Shown piece by piece: positions 37,408 through 47,852 of a stretch of DNA of 64,000 nt. Made by a program: the position numbers and the translations under genes. Numbering within the stretch: position 1 is the first letter of the stretch; every line of letters starts with the position of its first letter. This stretch comes from Listeria ivanovii subsp. ivanovii. GTDB taxonomy: Bacteria; Bacillota; Bacilli; Lactobacillales; Listeriaceae. Location: NCBI RefSeq assembly GCF_900187025.1, contig NZ_LT906478.1:62001-126000 (forward strand), given 5' to 3'. Below the pieces are notes generated by a model. That model saw only the letters and a list, made by a program, of their open reading frames with translations, ran no database searches and was not told where the DNA came from.

Positions 37408-38319
37408 ATGGCAGAAAAAATCGAATTAACAAAAAGAGATCGCTTACGTGTAGCATGGCGCTCTACGTTCATCCAAGGCTCTTGGAACTATGAACGTATG
37501 CAAAATGGTGGCTGGGCTTTCTCCATGATTCCCGCTATTAAAAAATTATATAAATCAAAAGAAGACCGTTCAGCAGCGTTAAAACGTCATTTAGAATTCT
37601 TTAATACACATCCTTACATTGCATCGCCAATTCTTGGTGTAACACTTGCGCTAGAAGAAGAACGTGCAAATGGAGCAGAAGTGGATGATGTAGCAATTCA
37701 AGGGGTTAAAGTTGGTATGATGGGACCTCTAGCTGGTGTTGGTGACCCAGTATTCTGGTTTACAATTCGTCCAATGTTAGGAGCATTAGGTGCTTCTCTT
37801 GCCTTGAGTGGAAACATTCTTGGACCAATTTTATTCTTCGTTGCTTGGAACGTCATTCGTTGGGGCTTCATGTGGTATACACAAGAATTTGGTTACAAAG
37901 CAGGTTCGAAAATTACTGATGACCTTTCTGGAGGCTTACTGCAAGATATTACAAAAGGTGCCTCGATACTCGGGATGTTCGTGCTCGCCGCCTTGGTACA
38001 AAGGTGGGTAAATATCCAGTTTGCTCCAATAATCTCGAAAGTTAAACTGGACGACGGTGCGTATATTGATTGGAGTCATCTTCCACAAGGCGCGCAAGGT
38101 ATCAAAACTGCCTTAGAACAACAACAAGCAGGTTTAGCTCTTTCCGAATATAAAGTAACAACCTTGCAAAATAACTTGGATAGTTTAATCCCAGGACTTG
38201 CAGCAGTAGCACTTACATTCTTATGTATGTGGTTACTTAAGAAAAAAATCAGCCCAATTATCATCATCTTAGGACTATTTGTAGTTGGTATAGTTGGTCA
38301 TTTAATCGGGCTTCTGTAA
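37408..38319 (+). CDS. mptD: Mannose-family PTS EIID component
   Basis: 303 residues. N-terminal RSTFIQGSWNYERMQNGGW and GVKVGMMGPLAGVGDPVFW are EIID signatures; C-terminal hydrophobic helices close the channel. An extra loop around residues 225-265 is present, as in bacteriocin-sensitive EIID proteins of Listeria. A clear terminator follows. Confidence 0.95.
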   Translation: MAEKIELTKRDRLRVAWRSTFIQGSWNYERMQNGGWAFSMIPAIKKLYKSKEDRSAALKRHLEFFNTHPYIASPILGVTLALEEERANGAEVDDVAIQGVKVGMMGPLAGVGDPVFWFTIRPMLGALGASLALSGNILGPILFFVAWNVIRWGFMWYTQEFGYKAGSKITDDLSGGLLQDITKGASILGMFVLAALVQRWVNIQFAPIISKVKLDDGAYIDWSHLPQGAQGIKTALEQQQAGLALSEYKVTTLQNNLDSLIPGLAAVALTFLCMWLLKKKISPIIIILGLFVVGIVGHLIGLL

Positions 38320-38331
38320 AAATAAGTTGAT

Positions 38332-38376
38332 TCAAAAGAGGCTGGCGGTGCAATCACTAGCCTCTTTTGATTTTAA
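38332..38376 (+). terminator. Terminator of mptACD
   Basis: TCAAAAGAGGCT pairs with AGCCTCTTTTGA, then TTTTAAG. Confidence 0.88.
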
Positions 38377-38445
38377 GTGTATGACACAAGTAAACGAATG
38401 CGGTATAATAAACAAAACAAGCGAAAAGAAATGGAGCGAATATAG

Positions 38446-38838
38446 TTGGTTCAATCGATTAATACAAAGGTAGATTTAACAATAGATGCCACCGCTTATA
38501 CAGGGCTCACAGATTATGGGAAAATTATGATTGGCGATAAAGGCTTCGAATTCTTTAACTCACGCGATGTGCGGAAGTTTGTCCAAATCCCGTGGGAAGA
38601 AGTCGACCAAGTTATCGTTTCAGTTATGTTAAAAGGCAAGTGGATTCCGCGTTATGCTATTAAAACTAAACGCAATGGAACCTACACATTTGCTTCAAAA
38701 AAACCTAAAGATGTTTTGCGAGCGATAAGAGTATATGTCGACCCAGCTAACATGGTGAGTTCGCTTAGTTTCTTTGATGTTATGAAGCGCTCGTTTCGGT
38801 CGATATTTAGCAAGAAGAAAAACAAGCAAGCAAAATAG
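38446..38838 (+). CDS. DUF956/ManO-like protein
   Basis: 130 residues, TTG start at 38446 with ATGGAGCG upstream. Beta-rich DUF956 segments (IMIGDKGFEFFNSRDVRKFVQ, quoted to its end; IPWEEVDQVIV; GKWIPRYAIKTKR) and a basic C-terminal tail. ManO-family genes follow mannose PTS operons in lactic acid bacteria and Listeria and are thought to affect their expression or activity. It is separated from mptD by a terminator and its own promoter region. Confidence 0.8.
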   Translation: MVQSINTKVDLTIDATAYTGLTDYGKIMIGDKGFEFFNSRDVRKFVQIPWEEVDQVIVSVMLKGKWIPRYAIKTKRNGTYTFASKKPKDVLRAIRVYVDPANMVSSLSFFDVMKRSFRSIFSKKKNKQAK

Positions 38839-38965
38839 ACGGATACTAAAAGTTTTGATAGGCAAATTTTGTCTGTTGAAGCTTTTTTTTGTAGATAATC
38901 ATTGAGCAGACTGGATATTTTGTTACAATAGATGTACCAAAAGGAATCAAAGGAGGAATCAGAAT

Positions 38966-39316
38966 ATGGCACAGCCGAAAATCTACACGATGTCATTTGC
39001 TAGCGTTTACACTCTTTATATAAAAAAGGCAGAGAAAAAAGAACGAACAAAAGAAGAAGTAGATGAAATTATTTATTGGCTAACAGGTTATGACGAAGCT
39101 ACACTACAAAAAGCTGTCGACGAAGAAATTAACTTCAAAACTTTCTTTGAACAAGCCCCAAAAATGAACCCGAACGCTTCGCTAATCACAGGAGTTATTT
39201 GTGGCTACCGAGTGGAGGAGATTGAAGAAAAACTAATGCAACAAATTCGCTATTTAGACAAACTAATTGATGAACTTGCTAAAGGTAAAAAAATGGAGAA
39301 AATACTTAGAAAATAA
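38966..39316 (+). CDS. DUF2200 family protein
   Basis: 116 residues, cytosolic, helical. [21 protein letters not shown] and [14 protein letters not shown] are typical of DUF2200, a widespread family of unknown function. Ribosome-binding site AAAGGAGG; monocistronic with its own terminator. The family gives no functional clue and no partner gene is visible. Confidence 0.85.
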   Translation: MAQPKIYTMSFASVYTLYIKKAEKKERTKEEVDEIIYWLTGYDEATLQKAVDEEINFKTFFEQAPKMNPNASLITGVICGYRVEEIEEKLMQQIRYLDKLIDELAKGKKMEKILRK

Positions 39317-39325
39317 ACCAAAGCA

Positions 39326-39368
39326 AAAGCATCTCTACATTTCAACAAAAATGTGGGGATGCTTTTTT
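39326..39368. terminator. Bidirectional terminator between DUF2200 and araC-type genes
   Basis: AAGCATCTCTACATTT pairs with AAATGTGGGGATGCTT (G-T pairs inside), with A- and T-rich flanks on either side. Confidence 0.8.
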
Positions 39369-39375
39369 GTAATGC

Positions 39376-40368
39376 TCAATTTTCGGTCAGCTTACTTCGA
39401 TAGTCAGCTGGAGTTAATCCATATTTTTCATGGAATTTCTTGTAAAATTGAGTAATATTTGACATGCCAACAAGACTCGCGATTTCTGAGATTGGCTGTT
39501 CGGAAAACTCTAAGAACTGAGCCGCATTTTTCAGCCGTTGATCAGTTTGGATTTCTTTGAATGACTTTCCAAAAGTACGTTTAATTAGCTGCGATAAATA
39601 CTTGGGATGATAATTATAAAGTTGAGCAGTTTGTTCTAATGTACAGAGCTCGGAATGCTTTTCAATATATTCAATAATTGCTAACAGATTGTTGGCATCG
39701 GTTGAGCTGATATGGACGATTTGCTTGTTTTCGTTGGCTTGATAGTTACGAATGAGTTGAATGAATATCAATGAAAACAGCGCTTCAATCGAGTATCGAC
39801 TAAACGAATCATTTTTAAAATATTCATTGATGAGTTGACTAAAGTAGTTTTCAATAGTTGCATCACTATTTCTAAAAATCAGATAGCCATCATGATGATT
39901 ATTCTGCGTAATTGCAGCAAACAAAAAATTAGTCAATACACTAGCCTCTCCCAGCCCCATAATAAATTCCCGCGAAAAAAAGTCGTTACTCAAACTAATA
40001 TTGAGCACAATGTCATTTTCAGTTAATTTTTCTTTTGCCCGAATAACATTACGATCAACAATGCAAATATCTCCTTTAGTAAGTAAAATCTTTTCATCAT
40101 TAACGGTGTAATGGCAAGTACCCGCATAAACATAGTTAATATTTATATTGCTATGAATGTGTTTCGGGACAGAGGTAAAGCGTGAGTCTCGGCGGATTTC
40201 AATAATATTTTTTTTCAAATTTGGAAGTTCGAATTTATAAACTTTTTCCTCATCAATCATTACTTGGGGTAATTGTTGGTAAACTGGACTGTGAAATGCA
40301 GGATTAGCTAAATACTTTTCTTCAGGCTTCGTCAAATCAAAAATCGTGGCTAAATAATTATTATTCAC
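39376..40368 (-). CDS. AraC-family regulator of the adjacent beta-glucoside PTS
   Basis: 330 residues. GTG start at 40368 with AAGGTGA upstream. An N-terminal cupin-like sensor domain is suggested by the SVPKHIHSNININYVYAG region and ILLTKGDICIVDRNVI; the C-terminal double HTH (residues ~235-325) has TIEQTAQLYNYHPKYLSQLI-type and ISEIASLVGMSNITQFYKKF elements. Divergent from the EIIBC gene, whose promoter region it shares, so it most likely activates that operon in response to a beta-glucoside. Confidence 0.85.
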   Translation of the reverse strand: MNNNYLATIFDLTKPEEKYLANPAFHSPVYQQLPQVMIDEEKVYKFELPNLKKNIIEIRRDSRFTSVPKHIHSNININYVYAGTCHYTVNDEKILLTKGDICIVDRNVIRAKEKLTENDIVLNISLSNDFFSREFIMGLGEASVLTNFLFAAITQNNHHDGYLIFRNSDATIENYFSQLINEYFKNDSFSRYSIEALFSLIFIQLIRNYQANENKQIVHISSTDANNLLAIIEYIEKHSELCTLEQTAQLYNYHPKYLSQLIKRTFGKSFKEIQTDQRLKNAAQFLEFSEQPISEIASLVGMSNITQFYKKFHEKYGLTPADYRSKLTEN

Positions 40369-40413
40369 AAAATCACCTTACCTTTTGTTAGTCATTAACT
40401 AGAAAAGAATTAT

Positions 40414-40427
40414 TGAAAACGTTTTAT
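40414..40427 (+). promoter_or_regulatory. cre-like site between araC and the beta-glucoside PTS
   Basis: TGAAAACGTTTTAT fits TGWAANCGNTNWCA except for the last two positions. Located in the divergent promoter, suggesting carbon catabolite repression. Confidence 0.45.
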
Positions 40428-40507
40428 AAAAATATATACTTGTATTATAGCTAGCAAGAAATATTTGCGCAAGTATTGGTCTAATAAATTATTTAGGAGG
40501 ACTTAGG

Positions 40508-43373
<2,866 letters not shown>

Positions 43374-43377
43374 AAGG

Positions 43378-43426
43378 AAAACAAGCAGAAATCGAGACTT
43401 CATATATCGGTTCCTGCTTGTTTTTC
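43378..43426. terminator. Bidirectional terminator between bgl and arsR-type genes
   Basis: AAACAAGCAG pairs with CTGCTTGTTT, with T run after it; it overlaps the last codons of the converging ArsR-type gene. Confidence 0.75.
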
Positions 43427-43708
43427 TATGAAAAAACCACCAATCTGTTTCACGAGTTCTTCGTTTACAGAATAAATATGCGTTGTACCTTCCTTTCGTA
43501 AATTGATAAGTTCAGCTTCCTTTAGTAGTTTAATATGATGGGATAGTGTCGATTTTGAAACGTTGTAAGTTGTTCCAGAAAAGCGTTTTTCCTTATTCTT
43601 GAGTAAACATAGAAAGATATCTAGGCGGATTGGATCGCTAAGTGCTTGGAATATTAATAATAATTCTGGTTTGGATAATTCATTCATCTTTTTCATATAA
43701 ACTATCAT
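43400..43708 (-). CDS. ArsR-family winged-helix repressor
   Basis: 102 residues. Winged HTH with SDPIRLDIFLCLLKNKEKRF, STLSHHIKLLKEAELINLRK and the wing EGTTHIYSVNEEL. The classical metal-binding ELCVCDL motif is missing, so it is probably a redox- or ligand-responding member and not an arsenic sensor. It is divergent from the monooxygenase/nitroreductase pair and lies next to a perfect palindrome that should be its operator. The start has no strong ribosome-binding site; an internal ATG at 43696 is an alternative. Confidence 0.82.
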   Translation of the reverse strand: MIVYMKKMNELSKPELLLIFQALSDPIRLDIFLCLLKNKEKRFSGTTYNVSKSTLSHHIKLLKEAELINLRKEGTTHIYSVNEELVKQIGGFFIEKQAGTDI

Positions 43709-43758
43709 ATCACAACTTACTTTTTAATTGCATGGAACTTGCGGCTATGATATATTGT

Positions 43759-43784
43759 TATAGTTCGAAAAAAATCGAACTATA
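43759..43784. promoter_or_regulatory. Perfect palindromic operator of the ArsR-type repressor
   Basis: TATAGTTCGA and TCGAACTATA form a perfect 10 bp inverted repeat around six A residues, centred between the divergent ArsR and monooxygenase genes. Confidence 0.75.
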
Positions 43785-43808
43785 AAATACGAAAGAAGAT
43801 GTTTTGAA

Positions 43809-44099
43809 ATGTTGCATATCGAAGCGCGAATCACGATAAAAGCTGAACAAACGAATGCTTTTTTACAGGCGGCACAAGAAGTTATTGCAGCAACACGAGC
43901 TGAGGTAGGAAATCATGGCTATGAGTTAGTGCAATCTACTGAAAATGAAACAGTGTATTACATGCTTGAGAAATGGGAAGACATGGATGCAATTACGAAA
44001 CATAACGAAAGCAAGCATTTTAAAAATTTCCAGAAACTAGCTGCCAATTTTGTTGCTAAACCACTTGAAATAGCAGTTTTAACACCAATTGAACGATAA
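43809..44099 (+). CDS. Antibiotic biosynthesis monooxygenase (ABM)-domain protein
   Basis: 96 residues, one ABM ferredoxin-like domain: EARITIKAEQTNAFLQAAQE, SKHFKNFQKLAANFVAKPLE and YYMLEKWEDMDAITKHNES are typical. Family members include quinol monooxygenases such as YgiN and haem-degrading enzymes; the Asn/Trp pattern of IsdG is not evident. Operon with the nitroreductase gene (14 bp gap), under the ArsR palindrome, which suggests a response to quinones or electrophiles. Confidence 0.82.
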   Translation: MLHIEARITIKAEQTNAFLQAAQEVIAATRAEVGNHGYELVQSTENETVYYMLEKWEDMDAITKHNESKHFKNFQKLAANFVAKPLEIAVLTPIER

Positions 44100-44113
44100 G
44101 GAGGAGAAAAAAT

Positions 44114-44746
44114 ATGACTTACTTAAATAATGATTTTGAAGACTTAATGAAAAACCGCCGATCGATTCGGGAATACGATGAAACAGTAAAAATTAGCCAA
44201 GAAGAAATGCAAACGATATTAACAGATGCGGTGACTGCTCCTTCGTCGGTAAACATGCAACCGTGGCGCTTTGTTGTCGTGGAAAGCGATGCCGGAAAAG
44301 AAAAACTGAAACCGTTAATTCGCTTTAATACACTACAAAATGATACTTCCGCAGCAATGATCTTGATTTTTGGCGATTTAAACAACTTCGAAAATGGCGA
44401 AAAAATTTATGGTGGTGCAGTGGAACGTGGTCTGATGCCGGCAGATGTAAAAGAACAACAAATGGCAAAACTAAGCCAATATTTTGAAGCAATTCCGCGC
44501 TCCGAAGCAGAACGAGTTGTATTAATTGATGGCGGGATTGTTGCTATGCAGCTAATGCTTGTTGCTCGCGCTCATGGCTATGATACGAACCCAATTGGCG
44601 GTTTTGAACGAACAGAAGTTGCGAAAGCTTTTGGTATGGATCCGGAGCGCTATGTGCCAGTAATGATTGTGTCGATCGGTAAAGCTAAAAGTAATGGATA
44701 TCAGTCTTATCGTTTACCAATTACTGATGTTACTACATTTGCATAA
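44114..44746 (+). CDS. Nitroreductase-family oxidoreductase
   Basis: 210 residues. FMN-binding RRSIREYDETVKIS at the N terminus, APSSVNMQPWRFVVVES (the canonical SSxNxQPW motif) and the C-terminal NPIGGFERTEVAKAFG followed by VPVMIVSIGKA. It reduces nitroaromatics, quinones or similar with NAD(P)H as an FMN dimer. Second gene of the ArsR-controlled unit. Ribosome-binding site AAGGAGGAG. Confidence 0.9.
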   Translation: MTYLNNDFEDLMKNRRSIREYDETVKISQEEMQTILTDAVTAPSSVNMQPWRFVVVESDAGKEKLKPLIRFNTLQNDTSAAMILIFGDLNNFENGEKIYGGAVERGLMPADVKEQQMAKLSQYFEAIPRSEAERVVLIDGGIVAMQLMLVARAHGYDTNPIGGFERTEVAKAFGMDPERYVPVMIVSIGKAKSNGYQSYRLPITDVTTFA

Positions 44747-44760
44747 AATGAACATAAATA

Positions 44761-44793
44761 AAGCAAGGGGATGTAATGTCTCCTTGTTTTTTT
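44761..44793 (+). terminator. Terminator after the nitroreductase gene
   Basis: CAAGGGGA pairs with TCTCCTTG (one mismatch or wobble), followed by TTTTTTT. Confidence 0.7.
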
Positions 44794-44853
44794 ATGCTTC
44801 CTCGTTATATAATTAAATTAGAATATTACATAAACAAAGGAGGCCAAGCAACA

Positions 44854-45228
44854 ATGACTATTAAAATCACTCGTAAGGCTGGAACTTTAGGTGGTATTTC
44901 ACCAACAAAAATTAAAATAGAAAACGAAGGAAATGTGGAATTGAATGATGGGGAATCCTATTTCTTTATGCCGAAAAAAGAGAAAACAAAAGTGAAAGTA
45001 AATCGGTGGTTTTCGGGAAGTCAAGAAGTGGAAATAGATAATAATAGTAAAGTTTTGCTTATACTTAATACTAAAGCAGTCGTTCTATATTATGCGATGT
45101 TTCCATTTTGGATAGTGGGTCTTTTGATGACTAATATTCTTTCAATGGGAATCGCTATAACGCTTTGTATCGCTTCCTTTCTTTACTCTAGAAAAAACTG
45201 GTTCAAAATCGTGCAAACAGAAAATTGA
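44854..45228 (+). CDS. Small membrane protein, unknown function
   Basis: 124 residues from ATG 44854, which has AAAGGAGG 8-10 bp upstream; a longer frame starting at 44776 overlaps the preceding terminator and is rejected. The N-terminal ~70 residues form a small beta-rich cytosolic domain; two hydrophobic segments follow (AVVLYYAMFPFWIVGLLMT and MGIAITLCIASFLYS). No recognised family. Followed by its own terminator. Confidence 0.7.
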   Translation: MTIKITRKAGTLGGISPTKIKIENEGNVELNDGESYFFMPKKEKTKVKVNRWFSGSQEVEIDNNSKVLLILNTKAVVLYYAMFPFWIVGLLMTNILSMGIAITLCIASFLYSRKNWFKIVQTEN

Positions 45229-45231
45229 TTT

Positions 45232-45275
45232 TAATAAAGGTAGTATTGGCGAATGGCTAATACTACCTTTATTTC
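45232..45275 (+). terminator. Terminator after the small membrane protein gene
   Basis: AATAAAGGTAGTATT pairs with AATACTACCTTTATT around a short loop, then TCATC. Confidence 0.85.
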
Positions 45276-45315
45276 ATCTGTGTAACTAACTTTTATACTT
45301 GTGTAATTTTAAAAT

Positions 45316-45342
45316 AGCGCTAAAACCTATTATGTTAGCGCT
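45316..45342 (+). promoter_or_regulatory. Inverted repeat upstream of the chiB promoter
   Basis: AGCGCTAA and TTAGCGCT are separated by 11 bp. The repeat ends 6 bp before a sigma-54-like element, closer than enhancer sites usually lie, so it may bind a local activator or repressor. Confidence 0.45.
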
Positions 45343-45347
45343 TTCTT

Positions 45348-45364
45348 TTGGCATGATTATTGCA
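45348..45364 (+). promoter_or_regulatory. Sigma-54-like promoter upstream of chiB
   Basis: TTGGCAT-GATTA-TTGCA has the invariant GG and GC 12 bp apart and deviates from TTGGCAC-N5-TTGCW at one position. It would start transcription near 45375, leaving a leader of ~130 nt before the chiB start codon. Confidence 0.5.
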
Positions 45365-45507
45365 TGTTATACAGATGCTCAGAATGAATCTTTTACGAGG
45401 AGGGTGGACAAATAGAAGAACTGTTCTGGCAACCACACAAAAGGGGTACAGAGACAAACTTAGAACTACCGAAATGAGGTTTATAAATCAAAAATCGGGG
45501 TGAAGAG

Positions 45508-47793
45508 ATGAATAAAAAGACGAAGAAGTTTTTTAGTATTGCATCTGTAGTGTTGTTAGTTTTATCATTAGTAGTTGTATCAATTGGTGCAGCACAGCCA
45601 AAACGAGTGAAAGCGGCTGAAAATGTGCCACAGTATCGAAATGTTATGTATTATGGAGATTGGTCAATTTGGGGAGGAGAAGGTAATTTTTATCCGAAAG
45701 ACATTCCAGCAGAGCAGTTAACGCATTTGAATTTTGCTTTTCTGGATTTTGATAGCAACGGGGATTTAGTTTTCACGGATAAAGATGCTGCTGTTGGGGC
45801 GCCTGTTGGACAAGAGGGAGTTCAGTGGGGCGGTGCGAATGCAGGGATTTTGAACGCGATACAAGATTTGCGGGCAAAAAATCCGAATTTAAAAATTGGC
45901 GTTTCTGTTGGAGGTTGGTCTAAATCGGGGGATTTCTCGACCGTCGCAGCAGATCCAACTAAACGAGCTAATTTTGTGAAAAACGTAATGAAATTTGTGA
46001 AGTATACCAATATGGATTTTGTTGATTTGGACTGGGAATATCCTGCTTCGGTGCGGGCTGCTGACCTTGTTGATAATAAAAATGATGAAGGTACTCCAAA
46101 TGCAAAACCTGCGGACAAACAAAATTTTATTACGCTTCTACAAGACTTAAGAACGGCTTTGGATAAACAAGGTGTCGACATTAATAAGAAATATGAATTA
46201 TCGGTTGCTTTGCCAGCTGCAAAATCCACTTTAGAAAATGGCGTAGATGTAGCGAATCTCTTTAAAGTAGTCGATTTTGCTAATGTGATGACGTATGACT
46301 TGAATGGTGCTTGGACTCCAAACAGTGCGCATCACACAGCGCTTTATGGTAATCCGAAAGATCCTAATTATGATAGCGGATTTTCGGTCGACCAAACGAT
46401 AAAATACTTAAAAGACAAGGGAGCAGTTTCGAATAAAATTGTTGTTGGAGCAGCATTTTATACTCGGGGCTGGAATAAAGTAGCTGCTGGAGATGATACT
46501 GCTTTGCCAGGACTTTTCCAAGCAGCGGAGAAAAACAATAAGGATGCCGATGGTTCGCTAACTTATGGAGCGAATAACGAAAATCCAATCAAAACAGGCG
46601 ACGGGGGTCGTGCTGGTGGAGTGTATGCTTATAGAAGTATTGATGCTCTGAAAGCAAAAACGCCAACTTTGAAAGAGTATTGGGATGACACGGCTAAAGC
46701 GCCTTATCTGTATAGTAAGGAAACTGGGGAGTTTTACACATATGACAATACGCGTTCGATTGGCTATAAGGCTCAGTATGTGAAGGATAATAACCTTGGC
46801 GGCATGATTTCTTGGATGCAGTCACAAGATAAAGCAACAACTTCAACCAAGCGGGATGAACTTACTAAGGCGATTAAAACAGGTTTATTCGGAACAAGTG
46901 CTATCCCACAAAATACGATAAAATATGCGGATTTGAATGTGGTAGCAACTGTAAAACCTTATAGCGAAAATGGGGTCGGATACGAAATAACCATTACAAA
47001 TAATGAAAAAGCGGATGAAACAAATGAAGTACTGAAATCAACCGAACTAGCTTTTGAAACAGTAAAATTACCGAAGTTTTATATTCCAGTGATAGCAGGC
47101 GAAACGCTGACTGCTGGGGATTATAAAGCAGGAACCGTTACTACTTCTGGCGGGAATACAGTGGTTGATTTAGCTTCCGTTTATGATGCCCAACAAATTC
47201 CACAAGGCGCATCTTATACTTTCCGCTTAAAATCAAGTGCAGCGACAGTAGATGTAAATCATATTTCCAAAATTGATTTGACGCAACGAATGGTTAAATC
47301 AAGTGTCGAATTTAGTAAGCAAACTATTTTTGGCGGCGGAAGTGTTGTACCAGACCCAAGTGATACCGAAGCGCCAACCGTTCCAAAAACAGTCGTAGCA
47401 TCGAATGTATCTGATAAAGCAGCGACATTAACGTGGACGGCTTCAACAGATAACAAAGCAGTTGCGGGATACAAAATTTATCGAAATGGAACGGAAGTCG
47501 GCTCTGTATCAGGAACTACTTTTACGGATAGTGGCTTAACTGCAAAAACAGCCTACACTTACACAGTGAAAGCCTATGATGCGGCAGGGAACTTTTCTGC
47601 GGCAAGTGCTGCATTAACAGTTACAACGCTAGATGCATCAACACCGCCTGCAACTCCAGCTTGGGATACCGCAAAAACCTATAATAAAGGTGACCAGGTT
47701 TCTTATAAAGGAAAAATATATGAAGCGCAGTGGTGGACACAAGGAAATGAGCCAGGAGCTGAACAATGGGGGCCATGGCTGTTGATTAATTAA
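45508..47793 (+). CDS. chiB: Secreted GH18 chitinase ChiB
   Basis: 761 residues. Signal peptide (basic MNKKTKKFF, cleavage near VKA-AE). GH18 catalytic domain to about residue 470, with VGGWSKSGDF and the acid DxxDxDxE motif in DFVDLDWEYP (catalytic Glu), then VMTYDLNGAW and GMISWMQSQDK. A beta-rich module follows, then a fibronectin type III domain (~residues 620-705: APTVPKTVVASNVSDKAATL) and a C-terminal chitin-binding module (TYNKGDQVSYKGKIYEAQWW). It degrades chitin outside the cell and contributes to virulence in L. monocytogenes. Ribosome-binding site GGGGTGAAG. Confidence 0.95.
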   Translation: MNKKTKKFFSIASVVLLVLSLVVVSIGAAQPKRVKAAENVPQYRNVMYYGDWSIWGGEGNFYPKDIPAEQLTHLNFAFLDFDSNGDLVFTDKDAAVGAPVGQEGVQWGGANAGILNAIQDLRAKNPNLKIGVSVGGWSKSGDFSTVAADPTKRANFVKNVMKFVKYTNMDFVDLDWEYPASVRAADLVDNKNDEGTPNAKPADKQNFITLLQDLRTALDKQGVDINKKYELSVALPAAKSTLENGVDVANLFKVVDFANVMTYDLNGAWTPNSAHHTALYGNPKDPNYDSGFSVDQTIKYLKDKGAVSNKIVVGAAFYTRGWNKVAAGDDTALPGLFQAAEKNNKDADGSLTYGANNENPIKTGDGGRAGGVYAYRSIDALKAKTPTLKEYWDDTAKAPYLYSKETGEFYTYDNTRSIGYKAQYVKDNNLGGMISWMQSQDKATTSTKRDELTKAIKTGLFGTSAIPQNTIKYADLNVVATVKPYSENGVGYEITITNNEKADETNEVLKSTELAFETVKLPKFYIPVIAGETLTAGDYKAGTVTTSGGNTVVDLASVYDAQQIPQGASYTFRLKSSAATVDVNHISKIDLTQRMVKSSVEFSKQTIFGGGSVVPDPSDTEAPTVPKTVVASNVSDKAATLTWTASTDNKAVAGYKIYRNGTEVGSVSGTTFTDSGLTAKTAYTYTVKAYDAAGNFSAASAALTVTTLDASTPPATPAWDTAKTYNKGDQVSYKGKIYEAQWWTQGNEPGAEQWGPWLLIN

Positions 47794-47796
47794 AAA

Positions 47797-47850
47797 TAAG
47801 GATAGGATAAAAGTAGATTTAAAATCACTTTTTATCCTATCCTTTTTAAA
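47797..47850. terminator. Bidirectional terminator between chiB and the ABC exporter
   Basis: AAGGATAGGATAAAAG pairs with TTTTTATCCTATCCTT, flanked by A- and T-rich sequence. Confidence 0.85.
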
Positions 47851-47852
47851 TT

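Noticed and set aside
45405..45470. Tiny coding sequence after AGGAGG in the chiB leader
   Set aside because: The only reading after that site is GTG GAC AAA TAG; too short to support a leader peptide claim.
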